Under the pieces are notes generated by a model, which was not told the origin of the DNA, searched no databases, and worked only from the letters and a program-made list of their open reading frames with translations. The position numbers and the translations under genes are program-made. DNA of 64,000 nucleotides from Pseudomonas mucoides (lineage in GTDB: Bacteria > Pseudomonadota > Gammaproteobacteria > Pseudomonadales > Pseudomonadaceae). Shown here in pieces: positions 8,260 through 17,315 of the stretch. Position 1 is the first letter of the stretch, and each line of letters begins with the position of its first letter. The stretch covers positions 1 through 64,000 of the forward strand of contig NZ_JACOPW010000005.1 in assembly GCF_015461845.1 (NCBI RefSeq), read 5' to 3'.

Positions 8260-8730
8260 TTAGCCGATGCTGATCGCCGGCAATGTCGGCAACGTCACGG
8301 TCTGCTGCTTGCGCGGTGCCAGGATCTCGGCTTCGCCGTCGACCACCAACTCATCGTTCTGGTTGAACACGCGAGTGGCAATGCGTACACGAAACTTCGG
8401 TAGTTTCTCGAGGATTTCCAGGCGTACGGTCAGGGTGTCGCCGATTTTCACCGGTTTCTGAAAGCTCATCTGCTGGCCAATATAGATCGTCCCCGGCCCA
8501 GGCAGCTCGCACGCCACGGCGGCGCTGATCAGCGCGCCACTGAACATGCCATGGGCGATGCGCTCCTTGAACATGGTGCCTGCCGCGAATTCGGCGTCCA
8601 GGTGCACCGGGTTGTGATCGCCGGACATTGCAGCGAACAACTGAATGTCGCGCTCTTCGACCTTTTTGCTGTAGCTGGCGGTCTGGCCGACTTCGAGGGC
8701 TTCGTAAGGGGTGTTGGTAACCTGGGTCAT
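8260..8730 (-). CDS. phaJ: MaoC-like (R)-specific enoyl-CoA hydratase (PhaJ type)
   Basis: A 156-residue single hot-dog-fold hydratase. The hydratase 2 motif is complete: Asp38 and His43 in SGDHNPVHLD, with AHGMFSGAL following. It would hydrate enoyl-CoA from beta-oxidation to (R)-3-hydroxyacyl-CoA, supplying medium-chain PHA synthesis. Location next to an alpha/beta hydrolase and fadD2-fadD1 is the conserved Pseudomonas order and supports a fatty-acid role. Which PhaJ paralogue it is cannot be settled from sequence reading alone. Confidence 0.88.
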   Translation of the reverse strand: MTQVTNTPYEALEVGQTASYSKKVEERDIQLFAAMSGDHNPVHLDAEFAAGTMFKERIAHGMFSGALISAAVACELPGPGTIYIGQQMSFQKPVKIGDTLTVRLEILEKLPKFRVRIATRVFNQNDELVVDGEAEILAPRKQQTVTLPTLPAISIG

Positions 8731-8772
8731 CTGTCTCGATTCCTGTGACGAATAAATGAATCCACAAAAAAA

Positions 8773-9717
8773 CTATTCCGACCGGGGTGGCCGGCGGTGG
8801 CTGAGGGCCTGGGCAATCCACTGCAACACGTCGTTGATCACTTCCTCGCGGTTGCTCTCATTGAACAGTTCATGCCGCGCCTGCGGGTAAATCGTCAGGT
8901 GCAGGTTCTGGCTGCCTGCCGCACGCAAGGCGTCAGCCAGATCTTTCAGACGTTTGCCTTCGCTCACCGGATCACATTCGCCGCCAATCACCAGCAGCGG
9001 CAGGCCCGGATCGATCTGGGCGAGATTGGACGCTTTGCTGATTTGCTGCAACCCACCGAGCAAATCGATCCACAGCTGGTTGGTGCAACGGAAGCCGCAG
9101 AGCGGGTCGTTGGCGTACCTATCCACTTCTGCCGGGTCGCGACTGAGCCAGTCGAAACGGGTGCGCGCCGGTTTGAATTGTTTGTTGAACGAACCGAAGG
9201 ACAGCCATTCAATCAGCGCACTACGGCCCTTGGGCCCCTGGCGCAACTTCTCCAGGCGGGCGATCTGCCGCGCCGCGCGATAGAGCGCCACGGGCTGGAA
9301 GTTCGAGCCGCTAAGCACCGCGCCGTGCAGGCTGGCGCTGTGATGCAGCAGATAAGCCTGGGCGATGTAGCTGCCCATGCTGTGACCGAGCAACACAATG
9401 GGCACGCCAGGATGATGCTGGCCGATGTGTTGGTTGAGGCTGGCGAGGTCGCCGACGACTTTGCACCAGCCATCGTCATCGGCAAAATGGCCCAGTGTGC
9501 CGTTTTCGGCAGTTTTGCCATGTCCACGCAGATCCGGTGCATACACGCCGTAGCCTTGCTCGCAGAATTTTTCCGCCAGCCGGGCGTAGCGAGCGCTGTG
9601 TTCGGCCATGCCATGGGCCAGTAGGATCACGGCTTTTAACGGCGAGGCGGGCAGCCACTGGTTGACGAAGAGGCGGCTGTGGTCACTCGCGGTCAGCCAG
9701 AATGTGTCGTGGATCAT
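8773..9717 (-). CDS. Alpha/beta hydrolase (monoacylglycerol lipase-like)
   Basis: A 314-residue serine hydrolase. Oxyanion region LAHGMAEHSARY, nucleophile elbow GHSMGS, a C-terminal acid in GECDPVSEG and the catalytic His in PQARHELFNES are all visible, the pattern of the monoglyceride lipase/lysophospholipase (Hydrolase_4) group. Start set at 9717 because AAGGA lies 6 bases upstream. No signal peptide. Placed between the PhaJ-type gene and fadD2, it probably releases fatty acids for activation by the FadDs. Confidence 0.87.
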   Translation of the reverse strand: MIHDTFWLTASDHSRLFVNQWLPASPLKAVILLAHGMAEHSARYARLAEKFCEQGYGVYAPDLRGHGKTAENGTLGHFADDDGWCKVVGDLASLNQHIGQHHPGVPIVLLGHSMGSYIAQAYLLHHSASLHGAVLSGSNFQPVALYRAARQIARLEKLRQGPKGRSALIEWLSFGSFNKQFKPARTRFDWLSRDPAEVDRYANDPLCGFRCTNQLWIDLLGGLQQISKASNLAQIDPGLPLLVIGGECDPVSEGKRLKDLADALRAAGSQNLHLTIYPQARHELFNESNREEVINDVLQWIAQALSHRRPPRSE

Positions 9718-9962
9718 GGCGATTCCTTTGCATGGGGCTGCATGTGGCATGGGCGTGGTTGCATTGTATAGCGCATCCCGCGCTTGCCGTCTGATCAGGC
9801 CGCGCCACGGCAGGAAGATTCACGCGGTCAATGACGGCGTTGGCTGTATTTGCCTGAATCGCCATAACTGCTAGTGTCCGTGGAGCCCCGCCTTTCGCTT
9901 CAGGTTTTTTAGAAGTGACAGAAAAGCGGCCCGGATAGGCTCAGGTAAAGAGGACAAGAACA

Positions 9963-11651
9963 ATGCAACCTGATTTCTGGAATGACAAACGCCCGGCCGG
10001 CGTGCCCCTGGACATCGATCTTGGGGCCTATAAGTCGGTGATTGAGGTGTTCGAGCGTTCCTGCAAGAAATTTGCTGATCGCCCGGCCTTCAGCAACATG
10101 GGCGTGACCCTGACCTACGCCGAACTGGAACGCCAGAGCCTGGCCTTCGCCGCGTACCTGCAAGCCCACACCGACCTGGTGCCGGGGGATCGCATCGCGG
10201 TGCAGATGCCCAACGTCCTGCATTACCCGATTGCCGTGTTCGGTGCCTTGCGCGCCGGGCTGATCGTGGTCAACACCAACCCGTTGTACACCGCGCGGGA
10301 GATGCGTCATCAGTTCAAGGATTCCGGCGCGCGGGCGCTGGTGTACCTGAACATGTTCGGGCAGAAGGTCCAGGAAGTGCTGCCCGACACCGACATCCAG
10401 TACCTGATCGAAGCGCGAATGGGCGACCTGATGCCTGCCGCCAAGGGCTGGCTGGTCAATACCATGGTCAGCAAGGTCAAGAAAATGGTCCCGGCGTATT
10501 CGTTGCCGCAGGCCATTTCGTTCAAGAACGCGCTGCACATGGGACGTGGCCTGGGGATCAAGCCGCTGAAAGTCAGCCTCGGCGACATCGCCGTGCTGCA
10601 ATACACCGGCGGCACCACCGGTTTGGCCAAGGGCGCAATGCTGAGCCACGGCAACCTGGTGGCGAACATGCAACAGGCGCGGGCATGCCTTGGGCAGTTC
10701 GGCGCTGACGGTCAACCGCTGCTGCGCGAAGGGCAGGAGGTGATGATCGCGCCGCTGCCGCTGTACCACATCTATGCTTTCACGGCGAATTGCATGTGCA
10801 TGATGGTGACCGGCAACCACAACGTGCTGATCACCAATCCGCGCGACATTGGCGGCTTCATCAAGGAGCTGAAGAACTGGCGGTTCTCGGCGTTGCTGGG
10901 GCTCAACACGCTGTTCGTCGCCTTGATGGATCACCCGGACTTCAAGACCCTGGATTTCTCCAGCCTCAAGCTGACCAACTCCGGCGGCACGGCGCTGGTC
11001 AAGGCCACCGCCGAGCGTTGGGAGCAGATGACCGGTTGCCGCATCACCGAAGGTTACGGCCTGACCGAAACGTCGCCAGTGGCCTGTACCAACCCGTACG
11101 GCGATCAATCGCGGATCGGCACGGTCGGCCTGCCGGTGCCGGGCACCACGCTCAAAGTGATCAACGATGACGGCGTCGAGCAGCCATTGGGCGAGCGCGG
11201 CGAACTGTGCATCAAGGGCCCGCAGATCATGAAGGGCTACTGGCAGAAACCGGAAGCCACCGCCGAAGTGCTGGATGCCGAGGGCTGGTTCAAGTCCGGC
11301 GACATTGCGGTAATCGACCCGGACGGTTTTGTGCGCATCGTCGATCGCAAGAAAGACATGATCATCGTCTCGGGTTTCAACGTGTACCCGAACGAGATTG
11401 AAGACGTGGTGATGGCTCACCCGAGAGTCGCCAATTGTGCGGTCATCGGTGTGCCGGACGAGCGTTCCGGGGAGGCGGTGAAGTTGTTTGTAGTGGCCCG
11501 TGAAGCGGGGGTCAGCCTTGAAGAGCTGAAGGCGTACTGCAAGGAAAACTTCACGGCGTACAAAGTGCCCAAGCACATCGTGTTGCGTGAGTCGTTGCCG
11601 ATGACGCCGGTCGGGAAGATTCTGCGGCGGGAGTTGCGCGATATCGCTTAA
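9963..11651 (+). CDS. fadD2: Long-chain fatty acid-CoA ligase, first copy
   Basis: A 562-residue AMP-forming ligase activating fatty acids to acyl-CoA at the inner membrane. ATP/AMP motif YTGGTTGLAKGAM near 214-226, the FadD-type EGYGLTETSP near 360, and the hinge region DRKKDMIIVSGFNVYPNE near 462 are intact. An AGAGGACAAGAACA ribosome-binding site precedes the ATG. It is about 60-70% similar by eye to the second ligase downstream, matching the tandem fadD2-fadD1 arrangement of Pseudomonas; the numbering is by that order. Confidence 0.93.
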   Translation: MQPDFWNDKRPAGVPLDIDLGAYKSVIEVFERSCKKFADRPAFSNMGVTLTYAELERQSLAFAAYLQAHTDLVPGDRIAVQMPNVLHYPIAVFGALRAGLIVVNTNPLYTAREMRHQFKDSGARALVYLNMFGQKVQEVLPDTDIQYLIEARMGDLMPAAKGWLVNTMVSKVKKMVPAYSLPQAISFKNALHMGRGLGIKPLKVSLGDIAVLQYTGGTTGLAKGAMLSHGNLVANMQQARACLGQFGADGQPLLREGQEVMIAPLPLYHIYAFTANCMCMMVTGNHNVLITNPRDIGGFIKELKNWRFSALLGLNTLFVALMDHPDFKTLDFSSLKLTNSGGTALVKATAERWEQMTGCRITEGYGLTETSPVACTNPYGDQSRIGTVGLPVPGTTLKVINDDGVEQPLGERGELCIKGPQIMKGYWQKPEATAEVLDAEGWFKSGDIAVIDPDGFVRIVDRKKDMIIVSGFNVYPNEIEDVVMAHPRVANCAVIGVPDERSGEAVKLFVVAREAGVSLEELKAYCKENFTAYKVPKHIVLRESLPMTPVGKILRRELRDIA

Positions 11652-11677
11652 TCATTGAATGGCCGCGCTTTGCGCGG

Positions 11678-11744
11678 ATCGCGGGCGAGCCACGCTCCCA
11701 CAAGATCATCGCTGATCCTTGTAGGAGCATGGCTTGCCCGCGAT
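11678..11744. repeat. Inverted REP pair in the fadD2-fadD1 spacer
   Basis: The 361-base spacer between the ligases begins with an inverted pair: ATCGCGGGCGAGCCACGCTC near 11678 and its partner CATGGCTTGCCCGCGAT ending at 11744. After it comes an AT-rich stretch with no gene, which is likely to hold the separate fadD1 promoter. The pair uses the 'CGCGGGC..GCCCGCG' variant of the REP core. Confidence 0.8.
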
Positions 11745-12012
11745 GCTTTTAGGGGCTGGAAAGCTCCTGTTTTCGGGGCTTCCAAGGCTTTATAGGTTTT
11801 TTGCTCTAAAATGACTGCCGGTTATTCTTGAGTCACAATTGTGACCATAGAGGCCGCTTTTGGCTCTGGTCGACCCTTGGCAAAGCTGCTACTCTCGGCG
11901 CGCTTTGTGACTTCTCGGCCTAGTAAAAAGCCAGACTCACCGATAAAACACACACCAATAATAATCGCATCAAATGCGGTGCTGAATTCGCGTTGCTGAG
12001 GAGTGGGCTTCC

Positions 12013-13713
12013 ATGATCGAAGACTTTTGGAAGGATAAGTACCCAGCTGGGATCGCTGCCGAGATCAATCCAGACGAGTACCCGAATATTCAGGCAGTGT
12101 TGAAGCAATCCTGCCAACGCTTCGCCAACAAGCCGGCATTCAGCAACCTGGGCAAGACACTCACCTACGGTGAACTGTACGAATTGTCCGGTGCCTTTGC
12201 CGCTTACCTGCAACAGCATACCGACTTGCAGCCGGGCGATCGAATCGCCGTGCAGTTGCCCAACGTGTTGCAGTACCCGGTCGCCGTCTTCGGTGCCATC
12301 CGCGCCGGGCTGATCGTGGTCAACACCAACCCGCTGTACACCGCGCGGGAAATGGAACACCAGTTCAACGATTCCGGTGCCAAAGCCCTGGTCTGCCTGG
12401 CCAACATGGCGCATCTGGCGGAAACCGTCGTGCCGAAAACCGGCGTCAAGCACGTGATCGTCACCGAAGTGGCCGACTTGCTGCCGCCGCTCAAGCGCCT
12501 GTTGATCAACAGCGTCATCAAGTACGTGAAGAAGATGGTCCCGGCGTATCACTTGCCCAAGGCCATCAAATTCAACGACGTGCTGAGCAAGGGCCATGGC
12601 CAGCCAGTGGCTGAAGCCAACCCGGCCAGCAGCGATGTCGCGGTGCTGCAATACACCGGCGGCACCACCGGCGTGGCAAAAGGGGCGATGCTGACCCACC
12701 GCAACCTCGTGGCAAACATGCTGCAATGCAAGGCGCTGATGGGCTCCAACCTTAATGAAGGTTGCGAGATCCTGATCACGCCGTTGCCGCTTTATCACAT
12801 CTATGCGTTCACCTTTCATTGCATGGCGATGATGCTGATCGGCAACCACAACATCCTGATCAGCAACCCGCGCGACTTGCCGGCGATGGTCAAGGAACTG
12901 TCGAAGTGGAAGTTCAGCGGTTTTGTCGGCCTCAACACGTTGTTCGTGGCGCTGTGCAATAACGAAGGTTTCCGCAAGCTGGACTTCTCGGCGCTGAAAG
13001 TCACCCTGTCCGGTGGCATGGCCCTGCAACTGGCTGCCGCCGAACGCTGGAAAGCGGTCACCGGCTGCGCCATCTGCGAAGGTTATGGCATGACCGAAAC
13101 CAGTCCAGTGGCCACCGTCAACCCGATCCAGCACATCCAGATCGGCACCATCGGTATTCCGGTCCCTTCGACCCGCTGCAAAGTCATCGACGATGCTGGC
13201 GTGGAGCAACCGTTGGGTGAAATCGGCGAACTGTGCGTCAAAGGTCCGCAGGTGATGAAAGGCTACTGGCAGCGCCAGGAAGCCACCGATGAAATCCTCG
13301 ACAGCGAAGGCTGGTTGAAGACCGGTGACATCGCGCTGATCCAGCCGGACGGCTACATGCGTATTGTCGATCGCAAGAAAGACATGATCCTGGTTTCCGG
13401 TTTCAACGTGTACCCGAACGAACTGGAAGACGTGCTCGCGACCCTGCCGGGCGTGCTGCAATGTGCGGCCATAGGTGTGCCGGATGAGAAGTCGGGCGAG
13501 GCGATCAAGATCTTCATCGTCGCCAAACCGGGCGTGACGCTGACCAAAGAGCAAGTGATGGAGCACATGCGTGCGAACGTCACCGGCTACAAGGTGCCGC
13601 GTGCCGTCGAGTTCCGCGACGCGCTGCCGACCACTAACGTCGGCAAGATTCTGCGCCGCGAGTTGCGCGACGAAGAACTGAAGAAAATCGCCGCGAAAAA
13701 GGTCGGCGCGTAA
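12013..13713 (+). CDS. fadD1: Long-chain fatty acid-CoA ligase, second copy
   Basis: A 566-residue acyl-CoA ligase with the same motif set as the upstream copy: YTGGTTGVAKGAM, EGYGMTETSP and DRKKDMILVSGFNVYPNE. A Lys-rich C terminus (ELKKIAAKKVGA) differs from fadD2. The 361-base spacer with its own upstream region suggests independent expression, as known for fadD1/fadD2 in P. aeruginosa, where the two differ in chain-length preference. Confidence 0.94.
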   Translation: MIEDFWKDKYPAGIAAEINPDEYPNIQAVLKQSCQRFANKPAFSNLGKTLTYGELYELSGAFAAYLQQHTDLQPGDRIAVQLPNVLQYPVAVFGAIRAGLIVVNTNPLYTAREMEHQFNDSGAKALVCLANMAHLAETVVPKTGVKHVIVTEVADLLPPLKRLLINSVIKYVKKMVPAYHLPKAIKFNDVLSKGHGQPVAEANPASSDVAVLQYTGGTTGVAKGAMLTHRNLVANMLQCKALMGSNLNEGCEILITPLPLYHIYAFTFHCMAMMLIGNHNILISNPRDLPAMVKELSKWKFSGFVGLNTLFVALCNNEGFRKLDFSALKVTLSGGMALQLAAAERWKAVTGCAICEGYGMTETSPVATVNPIQHIQIGTIGIPVPSTRCKVIDDAGVEQPLGEIGELCVKGPQVMKGYWQRQEATDEILDSEGWLKTGDIALIQPDGYMRIVDRKKDMILVSGFNVYPNELEDVLATLPGVLQCAAIGVPDEKSGEAIKIFIVAKPGVTLTKEQVMEHMRANVTGYKVPRAVEFRDALPTTNVGKILRRELRDEELKKIAAKKVGA

Positions 13714-13718
13714 CAACA

Positions 13719-13747
13719 AAAAGCCCCGCAGATGCGGGGCTTTTTTT
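13719..13747 (+). terminator. Rho-independent terminator after fadD1
   Basis: Strong stem AAAAAGCCCCGCA / TGCGGGGCTTTTT followed by a T-run, six bases after the fadD1 stop. Confidence 0.92.
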
Positions 13748-13801
13748 GTCTGCCAAATCTTCTTTGACTGTCAGACCGCTATCGCGAGCAGGCTTTTGCT
13801 T

Positions 13802-14179
13802 TCAGAGGCGGAACGGTGCGAAATTGACGTTGGTACCCGCCGGGCGCATGTCCTGCAGGAACGAGTCCTTGTCGGCACTCAGCTCCAGGCTCAAGGCCGC
13901 CTTGCGCTTGCCTTCATTGCGCACCACCAGGCCTTCAAGCTTCTCGCGCAGGAACACGGTCGGCACTTTCAGGTGCAGCAGCTCGTCGGTGTCCGGCGTG
14001 TGCATCAGCAAGTGAACCCATTCGTACTGACCAATGGCCAGGCGCGCGACCGGGATATCGAACCACCAGATGTTGCGGTTGCGGTTCAATTCGGTGAAAT
14101 GGCAGTTATTGACGCCAAGCACGGCACCGCCAAGTTCCTGGTTTCTGCGGGCAATGGCCTGCTTTTTATCGAGTTTCAT
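13802..14179 (-). CDS. Conserved hypothetical protein, possible nucleic-acid-independent small domain
   Basis: A 125-residue protein that I do not recognise. It opens MKLDKKQAIARRNQELGGAV and has several hydrophobic strands (NIWWFDIPVARL, EWVHLLMHTP, LLHLKVPTVFLREKL), which suggests a compact alpha/beta cytosolic domain; no signal peptide or catalytic motif is seen. Start set at 14179 because AGGA lies 6 bases before this ATG; upstream in-frame codons lack a site. Divergent from the CsbD gene. Function unknown. Confidence 0.7.
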   Translation of the reverse strand: MKLDKKQAIARRNQELGGAVLGVNNCHFTELNRNRNIWWFDIPVARLAIGQYEWVHLLMHTPDTDELLHLKVPTVFLREKLEGLVVRNEGKRKAALSLELSADKDSFLQDMRPAGTNVNFAPFRL

Positions 14180-14379
14180 AACATTCCTACGGGATTGGAT
14201 CTTCAGCGCCATGGCCTGAATACGTTGCGCATTCTCGGGGGTTGGTCGGCAAACATAAAGCCCAACCTGCCAAGATCGACGAAATGTGCCGTACAAAATA
14301 AATGAAACTCCCTGCAAACGCCCCCGGTCAATCCTTGTGTAACGACTTTTCTCATTGATTTGTTCACAGGAGCAACACC

Positions 14380-14571
14380 ATGAGCAGCACTGGCGATAAA
14401 GTAAAAGGCATGGCCAACGAAGCCGTCGGCAACGTCAAGCAAGGTGTCGGCAAGGCCACTGACAACACCCGCCTGCAAGCTGAAGGCAAAGTGCAGGAAA
14501 AGAAAGGCGAGGCTCAGCAAGCTATAGGCAAAGCCAAAGACGCCATCAAGAAAGGCGTCGACAAGGCTTGA
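14380..14571 (+). CDS. CsbD family stress-response protein
   Basis: A 63-residue, Lys/Ala/Gly-rich hydrophilic protein with the family signature KVKGMANEAVGNVKQGVGKAT and repeated GK-A-D/E segments. CsbD-like proteins are general stress proteins (sigma-B in Bacillus, RpoS-linked in Proteobacteria) of unresolved mechanism, predicted to be loosely folded helices. CAGGAGCAACACC precedes the ATG. Followed by its own terminator, so it is a single-gene transcript. Confidence 0.92.
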   Translation: MSSTGDKVKGMANEAVGNVKQGVGKATDNTRLQAEGKVQEKKGEAQQAIGKAKDAIKKGVDKA

Positions 14572-14593
14572 TTCGGCCTTTGACGATGATCAC

Positions 14594-14622
14594 GAACGGC
14601 CATCCTCGGATGGCCGTTTTTG
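14594..14622 (+). terminator. Terminator after csbD-like gene
   Basis: Stem AACGGCCATCC / GGATGGCCGTT with a short loop and a T-rich tail. Confidence 0.85.
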
Positions 14623-14744
14623 TGTCAGCCTGAACTTGAGCGCGGAAATTGTTTCAAAGTCGCCAAGTAGGCTACTTTGATGTAGCAAACGGCCCCTGAG
14701 TCGCCACGACTTCAACCCCAATCTTGCGGCGAAAGGAGACGCTA

Positions 14745-15704
14745 ATGATTTTCCCGGACATGAAAGGCCTGCCCCTGCACCGTGTGATGGTGCGCACGGT
14801 CACCGAGTTCATCGACGATGAAATGTCGACCTATGCCTCGGCGCTGGCCTATCAGATGTTGTTCTCGCTGTTTCCCTTCATTTTGTTCCTGATTGCCCTG
14901 ATCGGTTTTCTGCACCTGCCGGACTTTTTCTCCTGGCTGCGCCTGCAATCGGAACTGGTCTTGCCGCCCCAGGCGCTGGAACAGGTCAACCCGGTCATTG
15001 ACCAGCTCCAGCAATCCAAGGGTGGATTGCTCTCGGTGGGTATCGTGATTGCGCTGTACACCGCTTCCGCCGGTGTGCGGCTGATGATGAGCGCGATGAA
15101 CGCGGCCTACGATGTGGTCGAAGGCCGGCCGGCGTGGAAGCGCTTCCCGTTGTCGATCATTTACACCGTCGGCATCGCCGGCATGCTGCTGGTCGCCGCC
15201 GCGCTGATGGTGCTCGGTCCGCAGTTGATGGGCTGGATCGCCGCGCAGGTCGGCCTCGAAGACTTCATCGTGACCCTCTGGACCATCGTGCGCTGGCCGG
15301 TGGTGGTGATTCTGCTGATGGTCGCGGTGGCCGTGATTTATTACGTCATGCCCGACGTCAAACAGGAGTTTCGCTTTATCACGCCGGGATCGGTACTGGC
15401 GGTGGTGGTGTGGATCTGTGCCTCTGTGGGCTTCGGTCTGTACGTCAAGGAGTTCGCCAACTACAACGCCATGTATGGCAGTATCGGCGCGATCATCGTG
15501 CTGTTGCTGTACTTCTACATTTCCGCCGCGGTGCTGTTGCTCGGCGCGGAGATGAACGCGGTCATCGAGCACATGTCGAGCGAAGGCAAGGACCCCGGCG
15601 AGAAGGTTCCTGGCGAACACGGCCACGACCATCAAAAACACCACGTTTCGGGATTGGGGCGCGATCACTCGGTCCATCCCTCCACTGACGAAGTCACCAA
15701 ATGA
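14745..15704 (+). CDS. YihY/BrkB family inner-membrane protein
   Basis: A 319-residue polytopic membrane protein with about six hydrophobic segments, the first near 38-58 (LFSLFPFILFLIALIGFL) and others between 85 and 265. The family motif ASALAYQMLFSLFPF is present. The C-terminal tail is cytosolic and His/Asp/Lys-rich (HGHDHQKHH), possibly metal-binding. Start set at 14745, preceded by AAGGAG; an upstream TTG is less likely. Family function is unsettled despite old 'ribonuclease BN' naming. Its stop overlaps the def start by four bases. Confidence 0.9.
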   Translation: MIFPDMKGLPLHRVMVRTVTEFIDDEMSTYASALAYQMLFSLFPFILFLIALIGFLHLPDFFSWLRLQSELVLPPQALEQVNPVIDQLQQSKGGLLSVGIVIALYTASAGVRLMMSAMNAAYDVVEGRPAWKRFPLSIIYTVGIAGMLLVAAALMVLGPQLMGWIAAQVGLEDFIVTLWTIVRWPVVVILLMVAVAVIYYVMPDVKQEFRFITPGSVLAVVVWICASVGFGLYVKEFANYNAMYGSIGAIIVLLLYFYISAAVLLLGAEMNAVIEHMSSEGKDPGEKVPGEHGHDHQKHHVSGLGRDHSVHPSTDEVTK

Positions 15705-16240
15705 TCCGTGAAATTCTGAAAATGGGCGATGAGCGCCTGCTGCGCGTTGCCCCGCCGGTACCGGCCGAGATGTTCGACAGCCCCGAGTTGTGGCAGTTGA
15801 TCGACGACATGTTCCAGACCATGGAAAGCGTTGGCGGCGTCGGCCTGGCTGCGCCGCAGATCGGGGTCGACCTGCAACTGGTGATCTTCGGTTTCGAGCA
15901 CAGTGAACGGTACCCGGACGCCGAGGCGGTGCCGCAAACCATCCTGATCAATCCACTGATCACACCGTTGAGCCCGACGCTGGAAGAGGGGTTTGAAGGG
16001 TGCCTGTCCGTGCCGGGCCTGCGCGGCGCCGTGGACCGTTATCAGCAGATTCGCTACGAAGGTGTCGACCCCAAGGGCCAACCCATCGTGCGCATCGCCT
16101 CAGGCTTCCATGCGCGGGTGGTGCAGCATGAATGCGATCACCTGATCGGCCGTTTGTACCCGTCGCGCATTACCGACTTCAGCAAGTTCGGGTTTACCGA
16201 AGTCATGTTCCCGGACCTTGATCCGAACGCTGACGACTAA
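15701..16240 (+). CDS. def: Peptide deformylase
   Basis: A 179-residue Fe(II)/Zn metallohydrolase removing N-formyl groups from nascent proteins. All three motifs are present: GVGLAAPQIG at 46-55, EGCLS at 99-103 with metal ligand Cys101, and HECDH at 143-147 with ligands His143 and His147 and catalytic Glu144. It is not in the def-fmt operon, and the divergent tail suggests a second, accessory deformylase. ATGA overlap with the BrkB-type gene implies translational coupling. Confidence 0.93.
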   Translation: MIREILKMGDERLLRVAPPVPAEMFDSPELWQLIDDMFQTMESVGGVGLAAPQIGVDLQLVIFGFEHSERYPDAEAVPQTILINPLITPLSPTLEEGFEGCLSVPGLRGAVDRYQQIRYEGVDPKGQPIVRIASGFHARVVQHECDHLIGRLYPSRITDFSKFGFTEVMFPDLDPNADD

Positions 16241-16258
16241 GACCACCACATTGGATTT

Positions 16259-16693
16259 TCACAAGTCTTGAATGAGCGGTTTGCCTAGCTCCAGCCCCAT
16301 CGCAATCATCGGCTTGCTGCGCGCATAACGACTCAACCGCTCCACCATGGCGTACGGCATCTGCGGATCGAAGGTAAAGCCGCGACGTTCATAAAAGCCA
16401 CGCAGATCCGGATGGCAAAACAGCCACACCGGAAGGTCGAGGTCCTTGACCGCTGCCGTAATCAACTCGCCGGCAATCCCCTGTTCGCGACAGGTCGGGT
16501 CAACAAACAACCCCGTCAACCAATACCCGCCCGCCACCGGTCGCAAACACAGCGCCGCCACAATCTCATTGCGTCGTGCCACCCATAACCGAGCATCGCG
16601 CACGGCTTTCATCGGCGATTGGTGCGCGCGATAAAATTTGTTCATCAGGGGCCATAACGGCTCGTCGAGCAGGGTGTACTGGGTGTCGGGCAT
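16259..16693 (-). CDS. GNAT family N-acetyltransferase
   Basis: A 144-residue acetyltransferase. The acetyl-CoA loop motif is partly altered, FVDPTCREQGIAGELITAAV, with a clear motif A (Q/R-x-x-G-x-A/G); the C-terminal GFYERRGFTFD is the usual beta6-alpha4 end. Start placed at the ATG of MPDTQYTLLDEPL, near which the similarity to the fold begins. Substrate unknown. Converges with def. Confidence 0.82.
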   Translation of the reverse strand: MPDTQYTLLDEPLWPLMNKFYRAHQSPMKAVRDARLWVARRNEIVAALCLRPVAGGYWLTGLFVDPTCREQGIAGELITAAVKDLDLPVWLFCHPDLRGFYERRGFTFDPQMPYAMVERLSRYARSKPMIAMGLELGKPLIQDL

Positions 16694-16796
16694 GGGTCTG
16701 GACTGTCGGTGTGCAAAGCGGGCGATTATAAAAGAACGTACGCGCAGGGATAGGTGTATACCTGATCTCACATCCCGTATGAGTGGAGTACGTATC

Positions 16797-16907
16797 ATGG
16801 CCAAAGGCATGGATTCAAAGAAAGCAGCGAAGAAAAAGCCGGCGAAAACCGCCGATGAAAAGCGCGCGGACAAGAAGGCCAAGAAGGTGGATGTGTTCGG
16901 TCACTGA
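16797..16907 (+). CDS. 36-residue Lys/Ala-rich basic protein
   Basis: A very small open reading frame, MAKGMDSKKAAKKKPAKTAD..., with 14 Lys and a short VDVFGH tail. GTGGAG lies 9 bases before the ATG. The composition recalls the histone-H1-like or ribosome/nucleic-acid-associated small basic proteins of Pseudomonas, but no named family is recognised. It sits divergent from the GNAT gene and is followed by a GGAGCCCG / CGGGCTCC hairpin at 16920-16940, a possible weak terminator. Confidence 0.6.
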   Translation: MAKGMDSKKAAKKKPAKTADEKRADKKAKKVDVFGH

Positions 16908-17031
16908 TCCCGCGACAAGGGAGCCCGGCAATCGGGCTCCTGCTGCAGGTTTAACGAAATAACCGAATAATCTGCAAGATTTCCCAAGGCAACTGCACAG
17001 AAGGGGACTGGTCCCCGATCTGAACAACGCC

Positions 17032-17259
17032 ATGCCCCAGTACTTCGATACCGCCCACCGAGAAGAAATCGACACCCTGCGTCAACGCCTGACGGCCCGC
17101 ACCGAATGGCCGACCTGGCTGTTGTTGATCGGCGTGTACGGCGGCTGGTTCAGTATTGTTCTGGCCAGTGACCGATTGGGGCTCTGGTTGAGCACTGTAG
17201 GCTCGCGGCATGTCGTCGATGCAATCAGACAGTTCAACTCGACCTTGCAATTGAACTGA
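17032..17259 (+). pseudogene. N-terminal stub of a fatty acid desaturase
   Basis: The first 50 or so residues, MPQYFDTAHREEIDTLRQR followed by TARTEWPTWLLLIGVYGGWF, look like the start of the Pseudomonas fatty acid desaturase (DesA-like) family, whose members run to roughly 300-350 residues and carry three His boxes. Here the frame continues only to residue 75 and none of the His boxes follows in any frame before the terminator at 17274. The tail GSRHVVDAIRQFNSTLQLN does not look like desaturase core. This is best read as a remnant after an internal deletion; a real short membrane protein is possible. Confidence 0.6.
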
Positions 17260-17273
17260 CCACGGTAAAAATG

Positions 17274-17305
17274 AAAAAGGGTCCCGGTAGAGGGACCCTT
17301 TTTTA
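17274..17305. terminator. Bidirectional terminator
   Basis: Stem AAAAAGGGTCCC / GGGACCCTTTTT with a 6-base loop; T-runs on both strands, between the desaturase stub and the convergent gene at 17316. Confidence 0.88.
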
Positions 17306-17315
17306 TGCTCGCGGG

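Noticed and set aside
9909..13719. Long antisense frames across both fadD genes (555 and 599 codons)
   Set aside because: Mirror frames of two confident CoA ligases, with no ribosome-binding site and no domain; they arise from codon bias.
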